NCBI GenBank assembly: GCA_000513555.1
Contig: ALYD01000021.1
Coordinates: 1-50,543, forward strand
Length of the DNA stretch: 50,543 nt
Direction of reading: 5' to 3'
Source: Lachnospiraceae bacterium JC7
Lineage (GTDB): Bacteria > Bacillota > Clostridia > Lachnospirales > Lachnospiraceae
Part shown: in pieces, positions 25,781 to 35,083 of the stretch
Layout of the letters: each line of letters opens with the position of its first letter
How positions within the stretch are numbered: the stretch's first letter is position 1
The notes under the pieces: generated by a model
Seen by the model: the letters and a program-made list of their open reading frames with translations, nothing else
The model's database searches: none
Told to the model about the DNA's origin: nothing
Position numbers and translations under genes: made by a program

Positions 25781-27475
25781 ATGGATTATCAGTCAAGATA
25801 TGAAGAATGGTTGAATAAAATCGATGATACAGATCCTTTGAAGCAGGATCTTCTTTCTATAAAAAATGATGAAACCGAAAAGGAGGATCGTTTCTATCAG
25901 GATCTTTCTTTCGGAACGGCAGGCCTCAGAGGTAAAGTCGGAGCCGGTACAAACCGCATGAACTTCTACACTGTAGGAAAAGCGACTCAGGGCATCGCGG
26001 ATTATATCGTTGCCCATGGTAAGGATGCTATGGCAAAGGGTGTGGTTATAGCCCATGACCCGAGACATTTTTCCAGAGAATTTTCTCAGCTTGCTGCCGG
26101 AATTTTTGCTGCCAACGGAATAAAGGTATACACCTTCCCTGATCTACGTCCTACTCCGGAGCTTGCCTTCATGGTAAGACGTCTCGGAACACAGGCCGGT
26201 ATAAACATTACCGCATCTCATAATCCTAAGGAGTATAACGGTTATAAGGCATACTGGGAGGATGGCTGCCAGGTATCAAGTGAAGTTGCAGACGGTATGC
26301 TCGAGAAGATAAATGCTGTAGACATCTGGAACGGCATTAAGAAGTCAGATTATGAGGAAGGCGTGAAGTCAGGTGCCATCACAGTTCTCGGTGGTGAGTA
26401 TGACAGAGAGTATCTTGAAAAGGTGCTTGGTCTCAAAATTCATGACGGGGATGAGATCGATCCGGATATCCCGTTTGTGTACACACCACTCAACGGCTGC
26501 GGCTCTATCCCGTTCCGTGAGATGCTTAAAGAGCGCGGATTCAGAAACTGGAAGATAGTTCCTGAGCAGGAAATGCCCGATCCTGATTTCACAACAGTCG
26601 GATATCCGAATCCGGAGGATCCGAAGGCATTTAAACTGAGCGAGCAGTACGGCAGAGAGTTCGGTGCCGAGCTTCTTATGGCTACAGATCCTGATGCAGA
26701 CAGATTTGCCATCGAGATCCGTGATGCTGAGGGTAACTACATCCCTCTGAACGGAAATCAGACAGGATATCTTCTTGTCAATTATATTCTGGAGGGACAC
26801 AAGACTGCGGGAACACTGCCTGAGAACGGTGCCATGGTGAAGTCGATAGTTACTTCCACTCTCTCGGATATCATTGCGGAAGCATATGGTGTGAAGATGT
26901 TCCAGACACTTACAGGTTTCAAGAACATCAGCGGAAAGATACCATATCTCCATGAGCATGGACTCAAGTATCTCTTCGGTTATGAAGAGTCTGTAGGTTA
27001 TGCGGCATGTGAGGACATCAGAGACAAGGATGGTATCTCAGCCGGTATGCTGGTGGCCGAGGCAGCTGCCTTCTACAGAAAGCAGGGAAAGACCCTTTGG
27101 GATGTACTTCAGGAGATTTATGCGAAGTACGGATATTTTGCCGAGGATGAGCCAAACCTGATTCTCGAAGGCATTCCGGGGGCCCAGCGAATCAAGCGTA
27201 TGATGAGCTGGATACGTGAGAACACCCCGACAGAGCTTGCGGGTTCAAAGGTTGTGAAGGTCATCGACTATAAGGATGGATATGAGGACATCCCTGCACA
27301 GAATGCCATAAAGTTCTTCCTTGAGAACGGTTCATGGTTTGCCATCAGACCTAGCGGAACCGAGCCTAAGATCAAGTTCTATATTTACTCAAATCAGGAT
27401 TCAAGAGAGAAGGCTTTAGCCGTGAACAAACAGCTTAAGGACGAAATTCTCGCCATGATAAATACAGTGGAATAA
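25781..27475 (+). CDS. Phosphoglucomutase / phosphomannomutase (PgcA-like)
   Basis: A 564-residue alpha-D-phosphohexomutase that interconverts glucose 1- and 6-phosphate. The phosphoserine loop TASHNPKEYNG (Ser146), the magnesium loop DPDADRF, the sugar-binding GYEESVGY, and the phosphate-binding RPSGTEPKIKFY are present. Length and motifs fit the PgcA/YhxB group of Firmicutes. AGGAGG lies before the ATG. It is a single-gene unit closed by a strong terminator, divergent from bioY. Confidence 0.95.
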   Translation: MDYQSRYEEWLNKIDDTDPLKQDLLSIKNDETEKEDRFYQDLSFGTAGLRGKVGAGTNRMNFYTVGKATQGIADYIVAHGKDAMAKGVVIAHDPRHFSREFSQLAAGIFAANGIKVYTFPDLRPTPELAFMVRRLGTQAGINITASHNPKEYNGYKAYWEDGCQVSSEVADGMLEKINAVDIWNGIKKSDYEEGVKSGAITVLGGEYDREYLEKVLGLKIHDGDEIDPDIPFVYTPLNGCGSIPFREMLKERGFRNWKIVPEQEMPDPDFTTVGYPNPEDPKAFKLSEQYGREFGAELLMATDPDADRFAIEIRDAEGNYIPLNGNQTGYLLVNYILEGHKTAGTLPENGAMVKSIVTSTLSDIIAEAYGVKMFQTLTGFKNISGKIPYLHEHGLKYLFGYEESVGYAACEDIRDKDGISAGMLVAEAAAFYRKQGKTLWDVLQEIYAKYGYFAEDEPNLILEGIPGAQRIKRMMSWIRENTPTELAGSKVVKVIDYKDGYEDIPAQNAIKFFLENGSWFAIRPSGTEPKIKFYIYSNQDSREKALAVNKQLKDEILAMINTVE

Positions 27476-27498
27476 AAAACAATTTTAGAAAATGATAA

Positions 27499-27520
27499 GG
27501 GCGGGTGCCGGCACCCGCCC
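27499..27520 (+). terminator. Terminator after phosphoglucomutase
   Basis: GC-rich perfect 10-bp stem GGGCGGGTGC/GCACCCGCCC followed by TTTTATTTT. Confidence 0.9.
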
Positions 27521-27561
27521 TTTTATTTTCTTTATTAATCTTTGGTATTCCCTAAACGAAA

Positions 27562-27590
27562 TTGTTATGAAAAAAAGATTATGATAAAAT
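27562..27590 (+). promoter_or_regulatory. Promoter of homoserine dehydrogenase
   Basis: TTGTTA (27562-27567), 17 nt, TAAAAT (27585-27590), about 80 nt before the ATG. Confidence 0.65.
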
Positions 27591-27673
27591 GTCGGAGCGG
27601 ATATTTTACAAAATTCTGCCGATAAATTATCTAACGTAATATCGGCTATTCAATCAGAAAAATCGGAGAAATC

Positions 27674-28966
27674 ATGAAGAAAATAAACATTGGAATGCTT
27701 GGCATAGGAAATATCGGTAAGGGAACCTATCAGACTCTCGAAATGAGCCGCTCAAAGATAGAGCAGTCCACAGGTATGTCTCTGGAGATAGTGAAGATCC
27801 TTAATCGACATCCTGAGATAGACAGAGGCATAGATATACCGAAAGAAAAGTACGTAACTGATGCCTATGACATCATTAATGATCCTGATATAGATATCGT
27901 TGTTGAGCTTATCGGTGGTATCGAGCCGGCTACTATTTTTATGGCAGATGCTCTCAAGGCAGGAAAGCATGTGGTTACAGCCAACAAGGCTGCTATTGCC
28001 GCAAACGGTCAGATGCTTCAGGAGCTTGCCTACAAGAACCAGCTTATGCTCCGCTTTGAGGCCAGTGTGGCAGGAGGTATCCCTATTCTCAATGCTATCT
28101 CCAGTGCCCTCATTTCCAATGAATTCAGTCAGGTGCAGGGAATCCTTAACGGAACCACAAACTACATACTTACTAAGATGACAGAGAACGGAACTCCGTA
28201 CGAAGAGGTACTGAAGGATGCTCAGGCAAAGGGATTCGCCGAGGCTGACCCGACTGCGGATGTTGAAGGAATCGATGCAGCGAACAAGCTGTCCATACTT
28301 ATCTCTCTTCTCTTCGGTATCGGCATCAGTCCGGAGGATATCCCTACAAAGGGTATCACATCAGTGACCAGTGAAGACATCGCTTTTGCCAAGGAATTCG
28401 GCTACAAGATCAAGCTTCTTGCCACAGCTCATAACGAGAACGGCAAGGTCACCTGCAATGTTGAGCCATCCCTTGTATCGGAGAATCATCCTCTTGCCAA
28501 TGTCAACAACGAGTTCAATGCGGTCTATATCACGGGAAATGCCGTTGATAATCTCATGTTCTACGGACGAGGTGCAGGTCCCCTTCCAACAGGAAGTGCG
28601 GTTATCGGAGATGTTGTAAGTGTTGCCCGCAAGATTGAGAAGGGAGCGGCTTATGACCTTCTGCCTCATTTGAGATACGATGCGGATCTTGAATTTGCAG
28701 GTGAAGGAGCGCATCAATACTACATCCACTGCCATGCTGTGGATCATCCGGGTGTTCTCGGACAGATAGCTTCCACTCTCGGTGTATACGGTATCGGTAT
28801 CAAAACCATGATGCAGCGTGCCGGTGACAATTCCGGAGGAACAGTTCCCATGATCTTCATAGTATATGATGTGGATAAGAGCATCCTCACTACTGCCCTT
28901 CAGGTACTTCTTACAAACGGTTCGGTTTCATCTGTGGACAATGTTCTCAGAGTACTGAAATCTTGA
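27674..28966 (+). CDS. hom: Homoserine dehydrogenase
   Basis: A 430-residue enzyme that reduces aspartate semialdehyde to homoserine for threonine and methionine. N-terminal Rossmann motif GMLGIGNIGKG, NADP/substrate segments VVTANKAAIA and GILNGTTNYILTKM, the catalytic region GFAEADPTADVEGIDAANKL, and a C-terminal ACT domain (about residues 350-430, HCHAVDHPGVLGQIA) for feedback control are visible. GGAG lies 5 nt before the ATG. It stands alone; thrC and thrB are not next to it. Confidence 0.96.
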   Translation: MKKINIGMLGIGNIGKGTYQTLEMSRSKIEQSTGMSLEIVKILNRHPEIDRGIDIPKEKYVTDAYDIINDPDIDIVVELIGGIEPATIFMADALKAGKHVVTANKAAIAANGQMLQELAYKNQLMLRFEASVAGGIPILNAISSALISNEFSQVQGILNGTTNYILTKMTENGTPYEEVLKDAQAKGFAEADPTADVEGIDAANKLSILISLLFGIGISPEDIPTKGITSVTSEDIAFAKEFGYKIKLLATAHNENGKVTCNVEPSLVSENHPLANVNNEFNAVYITGNAVDNLMFYGRGAGPLPTGSAVIGDVVSVARKIEKGAAYDLLPHLRYDADLEFAGEGAHQYYIHCHAVDHPGVLGQIASTLGVYGIGIKTMMQRAGDNSGGTVPMIFIVYDVDKSILTTALQVLLTNGSVSSVDNVLRVLKS

Positions 28967-28974
28967 TAGAAAAA

Positions 28975-29004
28975 AACGGTTCTGGCTAAAACGCCGGAAC
29001 CGTT
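28975..29004. terminator. Bidirectional terminator between hom and the WG-repeat lipoprotein gene
   Basis: 12-bp stem with one G-T pair (AACGGTTCTGGC/GCCGGAACCGTT), T-run on both strands. Confidence 0.85.
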
Positions 29005-29033
29005 TTTAAGTAACGATGCATTTTTCGTTTTAA

Positions 29034-31625
29034 TTATTCGTTCCCGTAGGCACCCTTCATCTCATAGCAGAAGATCTCTTTTCCCTTCGGGTCAAGTCCG
29101 ATGGAAGCATTGTCACAGGTAGAAACTATATAGTTCTCATATACTTCAGGATAAGATTCTGTCTCAGCAAGAGGCTTGAAGCTTCTGTCGTACAGACTGT
29201 AGTGATTTCCATGGGAGTCATCACATACGAAAAGCCACTCATTGGTCAAAACATCGGATGTGATATTGACGTAGCCGTTATCTATATGGAAGACTTCATT
29301 AAATCCTTCATCGTATACACATTCGCTTGCATCCAGATCTTCGTTTGCATATGTAGTCACCTTGATGTAAGGAACATCAGCAGTACCCTCGATAGTGTAG
29401 AAAGGATAAGCATAGGATGCACCTTCGATAAACTTGCTCTTGCCGGTCAAAAGATTCTTGAGCCAGATTCCCTCACTATTTTCGAAGTTGACGTTTTCCG
29501 GACCATTCTTTGTTCCGTAGGCATAAGCGACAGGACTCTTTTCTCCGCAGTTCCATATGTTTTCTTCATCGTTAAGAAGTTCGTTTCCGTCGTTGTCATA
29601 ATATACTGAGTACCATCCGGAATCAGAAGGGAAGGTCTGATAGAAGCCCCAGTCGTATACTCCGATGCTGTTGCAGACAGGAAGCTTTTTGAGCAGTTTC
29701 CCGTCTTTGCCGTAAAGATCGGTTCCTGCGTCATTTTTACCGACGGAGTAACCGTTACGGAGGACATCTGCCATGTCATAACCGCTTCCGATATACTCTT
29801 TTCCTGTCTTATCTATAACGGATGCAAAGTTTCCTACACGGACAAAGGCACGACCATCCTTGAAAGGTTCTGCATAGTTGTAAGGTCCGAGCACTATCTT
29901 CTTTGTATCTGCGTCCACATAGTAGTAGCCGTCATTAAGATAGAAAACATAGTAGCCGTCGCTGTAGCTTACCTCACAGAGATATTCTCCCTGATTGAGT
30001 TTTTTCGCGATCATTCCGTCGTTTGCCTTGTTAAGCTCGTCATATGTCATGACAACATCGGCATTAAGATCGTAGATAACAAAGTCATTTGTTTCATCGG
30101 TGGACTTACAAAGCACATGATCTCTCATACCGGATATGTATCCGTATTCAGGAGAGACGAAGCTTCCGTCCTTTGAGATAAGCTTCTGGTGAATGCTTTC
30201 GCTTGGAAGAGTTACCTCCTCGCTGTTGAAAGCAACCGAATCATAGGGCAGATCATACTTCACTGCTCTGTAGTAAGGAAGGCTGATCTCATTTTTTTCT
30301 ACATAATCATAGTAGTCTATGACCCTGATGGAATTATAAACAGGGTCTGTAATGAGACGGCCCTTTGTATCGAAGAATCCACTCATGTATCCTGCAAGGT
30401 AGGAGTATCCGTCCGCATCTTCCCCGTCCGCACCGTAGCCGTAGCTTACATACAGAGAGGTTCCGTCATACGGTATAAGCATTCCGTAGTCACCACCCGG
30501 AGTGACGTCTGTAAGTGTCCCTGCAGGGGCGTCATTAAGACGGGTGAAATTGTCCTGATGGTTATGTCCGGTGTCGGAAACAGAATCGCCATAGGAAGAA
30601 ACATCCATTACGGAAACATATCCCATTTTTGAGATCAGACGCTGACCGTCAGTGGAAACCAGCCAGTCATAGAGTACACGTGCACCCTTGACATGCTCGT
30701 CTGTAGGATCGGCATCCTCCGGAATAACACTGTAGTAGGCGTTCCGGTGAGGATATTCTTCACTCCGGATGGTTTCGGGATTCGGAGAAACACCGTCAAC
30801 GGCGATGATCTTAAGTCCCTTTGCCATCTTCATATCGTTTGCGTAGTAGTAAACTGAATAACCTATGGCATTGGCTGAGTTGTCATAGGACTTGACTGCA
30901 GTCATCAGTTCACCCATTTCAGTTGCTACAAGTCCCTTTGGAGCATCCATCATAGGAGTGTCCTTCATGATGTGCTTCAGGATAAGTGCCTGTGATCCGG
31001 CACCTTCATTACGCTGGAAAGGTACGATCTCGGCATCGTTTCCCCCCACTTCTTTCCAGTTGGTGATCTTTCCCGAGTAAATGTCTCTGATCTGATCGGT
31101 GGTCAGGGAATCCACAGGATTGTCTTCATTGACCACGAAAATAAGAGCATCCGTTGCGAAATTCTCGATTCTGTACTTAAATCCCGCCTCTTCCATTTCC
31201 TTGAAGACCTTGGCATTGGGCTCTCCGACTATAAGGATGTCGGCGTCTCCTGCAAGGAGATTTCTGAAGGACTGGGTGGTTCTGTTGAACCTGCAAAGAT
31301 CGTCAACCTCCGCTTCACTGCTGTCAAGGAAGGCACTTGCTATTGCTTTGCCAAGAGGTACTGTGGCTGTTGAACCATCCATACGAGGAAAGTTTTCCCT
31401 GGTGTAGTGGTAGTCCGGAAGCTTAATGGGGGCAACAGAAGACTTGGTTTCTTCAGCTTTCGTTTCCGGTGCCTCGGTTTCTTTTGCTGCACTCTTCGTT
31501 TCCTGAGCAGTTGTTTCAGGACTTACAGTTGTGGTTTCCTGTGTCGGAGCCGGCTTACTGCTCGAACATCCGGACACAGCAAGAGCTGCCATGGCAATCA
31601 TGGCAGCTGAAATGCGTTTTCTCAT
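29034..31625 (-). CDS. Lipoprotein: phosphate-binding-protein-like domain fused to WG-type repeats
   Basis: An 863-residue surface lipoprotein. The signal peptide ends in lipobox VSGC (Cys20), followed by a Thr/Glu/Ala linker. Residues about 70-310 are a periplasmic-binding domain of the PstS-like class (SQALILKHIMKD, DQIRDIYSGKITNWKEVGG, VGEPNAKVF). Residues about 340-860 hold repeated beta segments resembling WG (KWG) repeats, e.g. YSYLAGYMSGFFDTKGRLI and DGRAFVRVGNFASVIDKTG. The start at 31625 has GGAG 6 nt upstream; the ATG at 31637 contains that site. It follows the EAL gene by 27 nt, one operon. The ligand is not known; phosphate is a guess by family. Confidence 0.82.
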   Translation of the reverse strand: MRKRISAAMIAMAALAVSGCSSSKPAPTQETTTVSPETTAQETKSAAKETEAPETKAEETKSSVAPIKLPDYHYTRENFPRMDGSTATVPLGKAIASAFLDSSEAEVDDLCRFNRTTQSFRNLLAGDADILIVGEPNAKVFKEMEEAGFKYRIENFATDALIFVVNEDNPVDSLTTDQIRDIYSGKITNWKEVGGNDAEIVPFQRNEGAGSQALILKHIMKDTPMMDAPKGLVATEMGELMTAVKSYDNSANAIGYSVYYYANDMKMAKGLKIIAVDGVSPNPETIRSEEYPHRNAYYSVIPEDADPTDEHVKGARVLYDWLVSTDGQRLISKMGYVSVMDVSSYGDSVSDTGHNHQDNFTRLNDAPAGTLTDVTPGGDYGMLIPYDGTSLYVSYGYGADGEDADGYSYLAGYMSGFFDTKGRLITDPVYNSIRVIDYYDYVEKNEISLPYYRAVKYDLPYDSVAFNSEEVTLPSESIHQKLISKDGSFVSPEYGYISGMRDHVLCKSTDETNDFVIYDLNADVVMTYDELNKANDGMIAKKLNQGEYLCEVSYSDGYYVFYLNDGYYYVDADTKKIVLGPYNYAEPFKDGRAFVRVGNFASVIDKTGKEYIGSGYDMADVLRNGYSVGKNDAGTDLYGKDGKLLKKLPVCNSIGVYDWGFYQTFPSDSGWYSVYYDNDGNELLNDEENIWNCGEKSPVAYAYGTKNGPENVNFENSEGIWLKNLLTGKSKFIEGASYAYPFYTIEGTADVPYIKVTTYANEDLDASECVYDEGFNEVFHIDNGYVNITSDVLTNEWLFVCDDSHGNHYSLYDRSFKPLAETESYPEVYENYIVSTCDNASIGLDPKGKEIFCYEMKGAYGNE

Positions 31626-31652
31626 AATGATCTCCATTCCGCCGCTTTGAGC

Positions 31653-34600
31653 CTAAAAATTCTGTTCTCTACTTTTTCTCATTCTTGAAAATGCAAGGCT
31701 CACTACTTCCTGAATGGTATTGGCTTCCGAAGCTCTGGCTATGCCGTAATCAGCATGCACAGTGCAGTTAAAACCGTTCAGAGAATGGATGTTATGGATT
31801 TCCGTCTGGGCTTTCTGTACGAGATCCATCATATCATTGAAGCCGGTGGTGGCTTTACAGATCGAGAACTGTGCGCCGCTGGCTCTGGCAAGTATGAAAC
31901 TCGTTTTGAAGATGCTTCTCAGTATGTCTGCAACCTTACAGAGAAGTTCCTGAGAGGCAGTATCACCGTAATCCTCCTGGATGTCTGTGTACTCAGGAAT
32001 ATCCAGTACTATATGTATATAATTTTCACGATTCTTATGATAGTTATCATGCAGTTCGAGAGAAGCCACCATAAGACCGCGCCCGTTCATCAGTCCTGTG
32101 ACAGGATCCGTAAAGTTAAAGACACCTGATTCAGCAGAGTTCTGCTCGGTATCCACAAAGAATCCCATGAGACCTTGTATCTTACCTTTATTATACAGTG
32201 GATACTTGGTTACGGCTATACGGTGGGACACACCATTTACTATATTTTGTCTTAATGCTTCCTTAACAGATTCACCCTTGTTGATGATGGATTCATCGGT
32301 CTTTCTGGAGATGGAGTTGTCTATGTGCCAGCCCATCTCTTCACTTGTCTTTCCGACTACCTGTTCGGCAGTAAGACCGTAGTAATCATAAAAGGCCTTA
32401 CTTGCGCCGAGGAAACGTAAATTTCTGTCTTTCCAGAAGAACTTAACATCGCTCTTGTTTATGAGAAGATCCCAGATATTCTCGGATACCACATGATGAG
32501 CTTCGATATTGCCGAGATTGTTCTTTACCAGTTCTTCTATGACCTTCATGACATCAGGGTCATTGATGATGGCCGGCTTACTGCTGACCAGAAGCTTATG
32601 GGAGTTTGTACCTCTGAAGGAAGTCACTGTAAATTCAGTCCATTCAAAACTTCCGTCTATCTGTCTCATACGGAACAGCGCGGAGAAATTACCCCGTTTG
32701 TTGTTCTTCAGTATGTTGCGAATGTTTCCGTAGGACACGAACTCTTTCCATCTCTTATGCTCGTTAGGATGGATGTACTGCATCACGTGCTCCGAATAGT
32801 AGGAATTGGTATCCTCTATCACGTCCCCCACCTTTTCTGTAGGGATATTGCTTGCGATGATGGATCCGGTATGCTCGATCAGGTCAACATAATGTATGCT
32901 GTCATAATTGAACATTATCTTTCTTGCGATGGTGTCAAGCTCAGAGGTGTGGTTCCTGTCGTTATCGTAAACCAGACTGTCCATGGTGGTGTAAAGTATG
33001 TAGGTTTCATTGCTAGCAGCGATGACTCTGAAGGACAGGCGGTAGTAATTGTTGTTTGCAAGGAAGGTCATGTACTCTTCCGCGTTGTGGCGTTTTGCCT
33101 TGTAAGCCAGATCTCTGCATTTTCTGCCCTTTGGACTTTCGGGGAGATTAATGTCTCTTTCAAATGCAGCCAGATCCTCATATCCGGCGGTCATAAGGGT
33201 CTCTTTGAACTCATCGTTGCAGTACAGTCCCTTAAAAGCGCTGCCGTCAGACAGGAAGAGAGCCACAGGATTATCCACGATAACATTGGCAAGGCCGGCT
33301 TTGTCGTACATGACTGCGTTGTGTCTCGCCTCCCATGTGATGTTTCTTGTCTCGAGATAGGATTCTATCTCATCACAGCGCATGGCTTTTCCGAAGAAAT
33401 GTCCCTGTATCTTTTCACAGCCTACACTTCTCAGGAAATTAAGGAGTTCATAGTTCTCCACTCCTTCTGCCAATGTATGTATACCGAGCTTTTTGGCCAT
33501 CTCTATCATCATGGTAACGATGGTCTTCGAGCGTTCATTGAAGTTTTTGAAGAAGGCCATATCGATCTTTATCTGGTCGAACATGAAATCCTTCAGTACG
33601 TTGAGGGAGGAATAGCCGCTTCCGAAATCATCCATCCATACGGAAAAGCCTTCGTCGCGGAATCTGTCGATGGCTGTTGAGATGATGCCGTTGTCACTGA
33701 CCATGGCGGTCTCTGTGATCTCTATATTGATGAGATTTTTTCTTATTCCGTATCGATTAACTATATCTGTAATATAGGAAACGGAATCGCTCACCACGAA
33801 GTCCGCTCTTGATATATTAATGGAAACAGGTACCACGGGAAGATCATTGTTCTGCCTTTCGCGAAGAAGCTTAACTACCTTGAGTACCACGTAATTATCA
33901 AGTTTGTGGGAGAGTCTGTTCTGCTCAAGTATCTTTATGAAGTCATTTGGATACAGAAGTCCGTACTTAGGATCCTGCCATCTGGATAGTGCCTCAAAAC
34001 CGCAGAGTTCTCCCGTGAGTGTTCGGATCACGGGCTGAAGATAGACATGGATCCAGCCCTTTGAGATGGCCGTATCCAGATTCTTTATGATGTATTCTTT
34101 TTTGGTGTTTTCGTCTGCCAGCTTTTCATCGAACCATACGAAGCCTGAGTCATAACTGTCGCGAAGGGTATCACAGGCGGTACGTGCTCTGTCACAGGCT
34201 ATGTCAACTGAAAGGCTGTCATCATTGATGGCACAGATTCCCATGCGGACCGGAAGGGTATGTCCGTTGTTCATGTTCTGTATCTGTTTAATGATTCCGT
34301 CCAGCTCGATATCGATACCCACTGCCCTGGTGAAAACGTAGTAACGGTCTTCACCAAAGCGGGAACAGTGTTCGGTTCCGAAATGCTGCTTAAGAATATC
34401 GGCGATGCCGCAGAGAAGTCTGTCTCCTGCTTCCTGACCATAGCTCGAATTAAAGCCCTTCATATCCTTAAGATCCAGAGTGATGACGACGGCATGACCG
34501 TATCTTTTAAGAAGATCCGGTATGTCATTGGCGGCTTTTTCCAAAAAAGACGCACGACAAAGAAGCCCTGTCAGTGAGTCATACTCAAGCTGCATAGGCA

Positions 34601-34664
34601 TGTTAAGGCTATTGAAGGTGTTCTCTATATCCACAAGCTCAGCTACATTTACTGATTCTCTCAT
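31653..34664 (-). CDS. c-di-GMP signalling protein GGDEF-EAL-PAS-GGDEF
   Basis: A 1003-residue protein. Residues about 28-180 form a degenerate GGDEF domain (RFGEDRYYVF in place of GGDEF). Residues about 195-440 form an EAL domain with all expected catalytic residues: EAL 224-226, Asn283, Glu315, Asp345-Asp346, Lys366, Glu400, Gln420. It should therefore hydrolyse c-di-GMP to pGpG. Residues about 560-830 hold one or two PAS-like sensor regions (FFWKDRNLRFLGASKAFYDYYG). Residues about 845-1000 are a second degenerate GGDEF domain (RASGAQF). No membrane span is seen. The promoter carries the motif shared with two other promoters. Confidence 0.88.
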   Translation of the reverse strand: MRESVNVAELVDIENTFNSLNMPMQLEYDSLTGLLCRASFLEKAANDIPDLLKRYGHAVVITLDLKDMKGFNSSYGQEAGDRLLCGIADILKQHFGTEHCSRFGEDRYYVFTRAVGIDIELDGIIKQIQNMNNGHTLPVRMGICAINDDSLSVDIACDRARTACDTLRDSYDSGFVWFDEKLADENTKKEYIIKNLDTAISKGWIHVYLQPVIRTLTGELCGFEALSRWQDPKYGLLYPNDFIKILEQNRLSHKLDNYVVLKVVKLLRERQNNDLPVVPVSINISRADFVVSDSVSYITDIVNRYGIRKNLINIEITETAMVSDNGIISTAIDRFRDEGFSVWMDDFGSGYSSLNVLKDFMFDQIKIDMAFFKNFNERSKTIVTMMIEMAKKLGIHTLAEGVENYELLNFLRSVGCEKIQGHFFGKAMRCDEIESYLETRNITWEARHNAVMYDKAGLANVIVDNPVALFLSDGSAFKGLYCNDEFKETLMTAGYEDLAAFERDINLPESPKGRKCRDLAYKAKRHNAEEYMTFLANNNYYRLSFRVIAASNETYILYTTMDSLVYDNDRNHTSELDTIARKIMFNYDSIHYVDLIEHTGSIIASNIPTEKVGDVIEDTNSYYSEHVMQYIHPNEHKRWKEFVSYGNIRNILKNNKRGNFSALFRMRQIDGSFEWTEFTVTSFRGTNSHKLLVSSKPAIINDPDVMKVIEELVKNNLGNIEAHHVVSENIWDLLINKSDVKFFWKDRNLRFLGASKAFYDYYGLTAEQVVGKTSEEMGWHIDNSISRKTDESIINKGESVKEALRQNIVNGVSHRIAVTKYPLYNKGKIQGLMGFFVDTEQNSAESGVFNFTDPVTGLMNGRGLMVASLELHDNYHKNRENYIHIVLDIPEYTDIQEDYGDTASQELLCKVADILRSIFKTSFILARASGAQFSICKATTGFNDMMDLVQKAQTEIHNIHSLNGFNCTVHADYGIARASEANTIQEVVSLAFSRMRKSREQNF

Positions 34665-34718
34665 ATATTTTTTATGCTCCTGAAGGGGTGTGATTGTGCC
34701 CTGTCATTATCTGGATTA

Positions 34719-34752
34719 AATCTACCACAAACAAAGTCACAATAGTGTCACA
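34719..34752 (-). promoter_or_regulatory. Shared direct-repeat motif and -10 box of the EAL-lipoprotein operon
   Basis: TGTGACACTATTGTGAC (34752-34736, minus), then 11 nt, then TAGATT (34724-34719). The expected start point is about 50 nt before the EAL start codon. Confidence 0.6.
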
Positions 34753-34801
34753 TTTTAATTTTTTGATATTTGTTTATAGAATTTTCATGGTTGTCTTTAT
34801 C

Positions 34802-34835
34802 TGTGACAGTTTTGTGATGAAAGCTTTGCTATAGT
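34802..34835 (+). promoter_or_regulatory. Shared direct-repeat motif and extended -10 box of the 54-residue gene
   Basis: TGTGACAGTTTTGTGAT (34802-34818), then 11 nt, then TATAGT (34830-34835) preceded by TGC, an extended -10. The start point would be about 30 nt before the ATG. Together with 34719-34752 it makes a divergent regulatory region. Confidence 0.65.
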
Positions 34836-34871
34836 CTGTTACATAAATAAAAAAAGTCACGGAGGACGATT

Positions 34872-35036
34872 ATGATGAATGTATGGACGGCAATTATGGA
34901 ATTTACAGCGATTACAGCTTCTGCAGGGATGATAGTTATTATTACAGTCGGTGGACTGCTTCACTATATGAGAGTTCAGGCTGAGCCTGTGAAAGTAAGA
35001 GTTAAAAAAGATCTTAGGGATAAATCAGTTCATTGA
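34872..35036 (+). CDS. Small single-span membrane protein, 54 residues
   Basis: A short gene of unknown function with GGAGG 6 nt before the ATG, its own promoter and its own terminator. The peptide starts MMNVWTAIMEFTAITA, has one membrane span (about residues 8-32, rich in Ile, Ala and Gly) and a basic C-terminal tail (KVRVKKDLRDK). The layout, a short outer end and a charged cytoplasmic tail, resembles small regulatory membrane proteins. It is divergent from the EAL operon and shares its promoter motif. Confidence 0.7.
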   Translation: MMNVWTAIMEFTAITASAGMIVIITVGGLLHYMRVQAEPVKVRVKKDLRDKSVH

Positions 35037-35054
35037 GGGTGTTATATGGAAAAA

Positions 35055-35079
35055 GGGTGCTGTACTTGGTACAGCACCC
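35055..35079. terminator. Bidirectional terminator between the small gene and the SGNH hydrolase gene
   Basis: Perfect 11-bp stem GGGTGCTGTAC/GTACAGCACCC, followed by TTTTT on plus and by TTTTTCC on minus. Confidence 0.85.
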
Positions 35080-35083
35080 TTTT

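Noticed and set aside
32493..33680. A 395-codon frame on plus opposite the EAL protein gene
   Set aside because: The minus strand has a full-length, motif-rich signalling protein over the same bases; the plus frame has no known domain or ribosome binding site and is a mirror effect.
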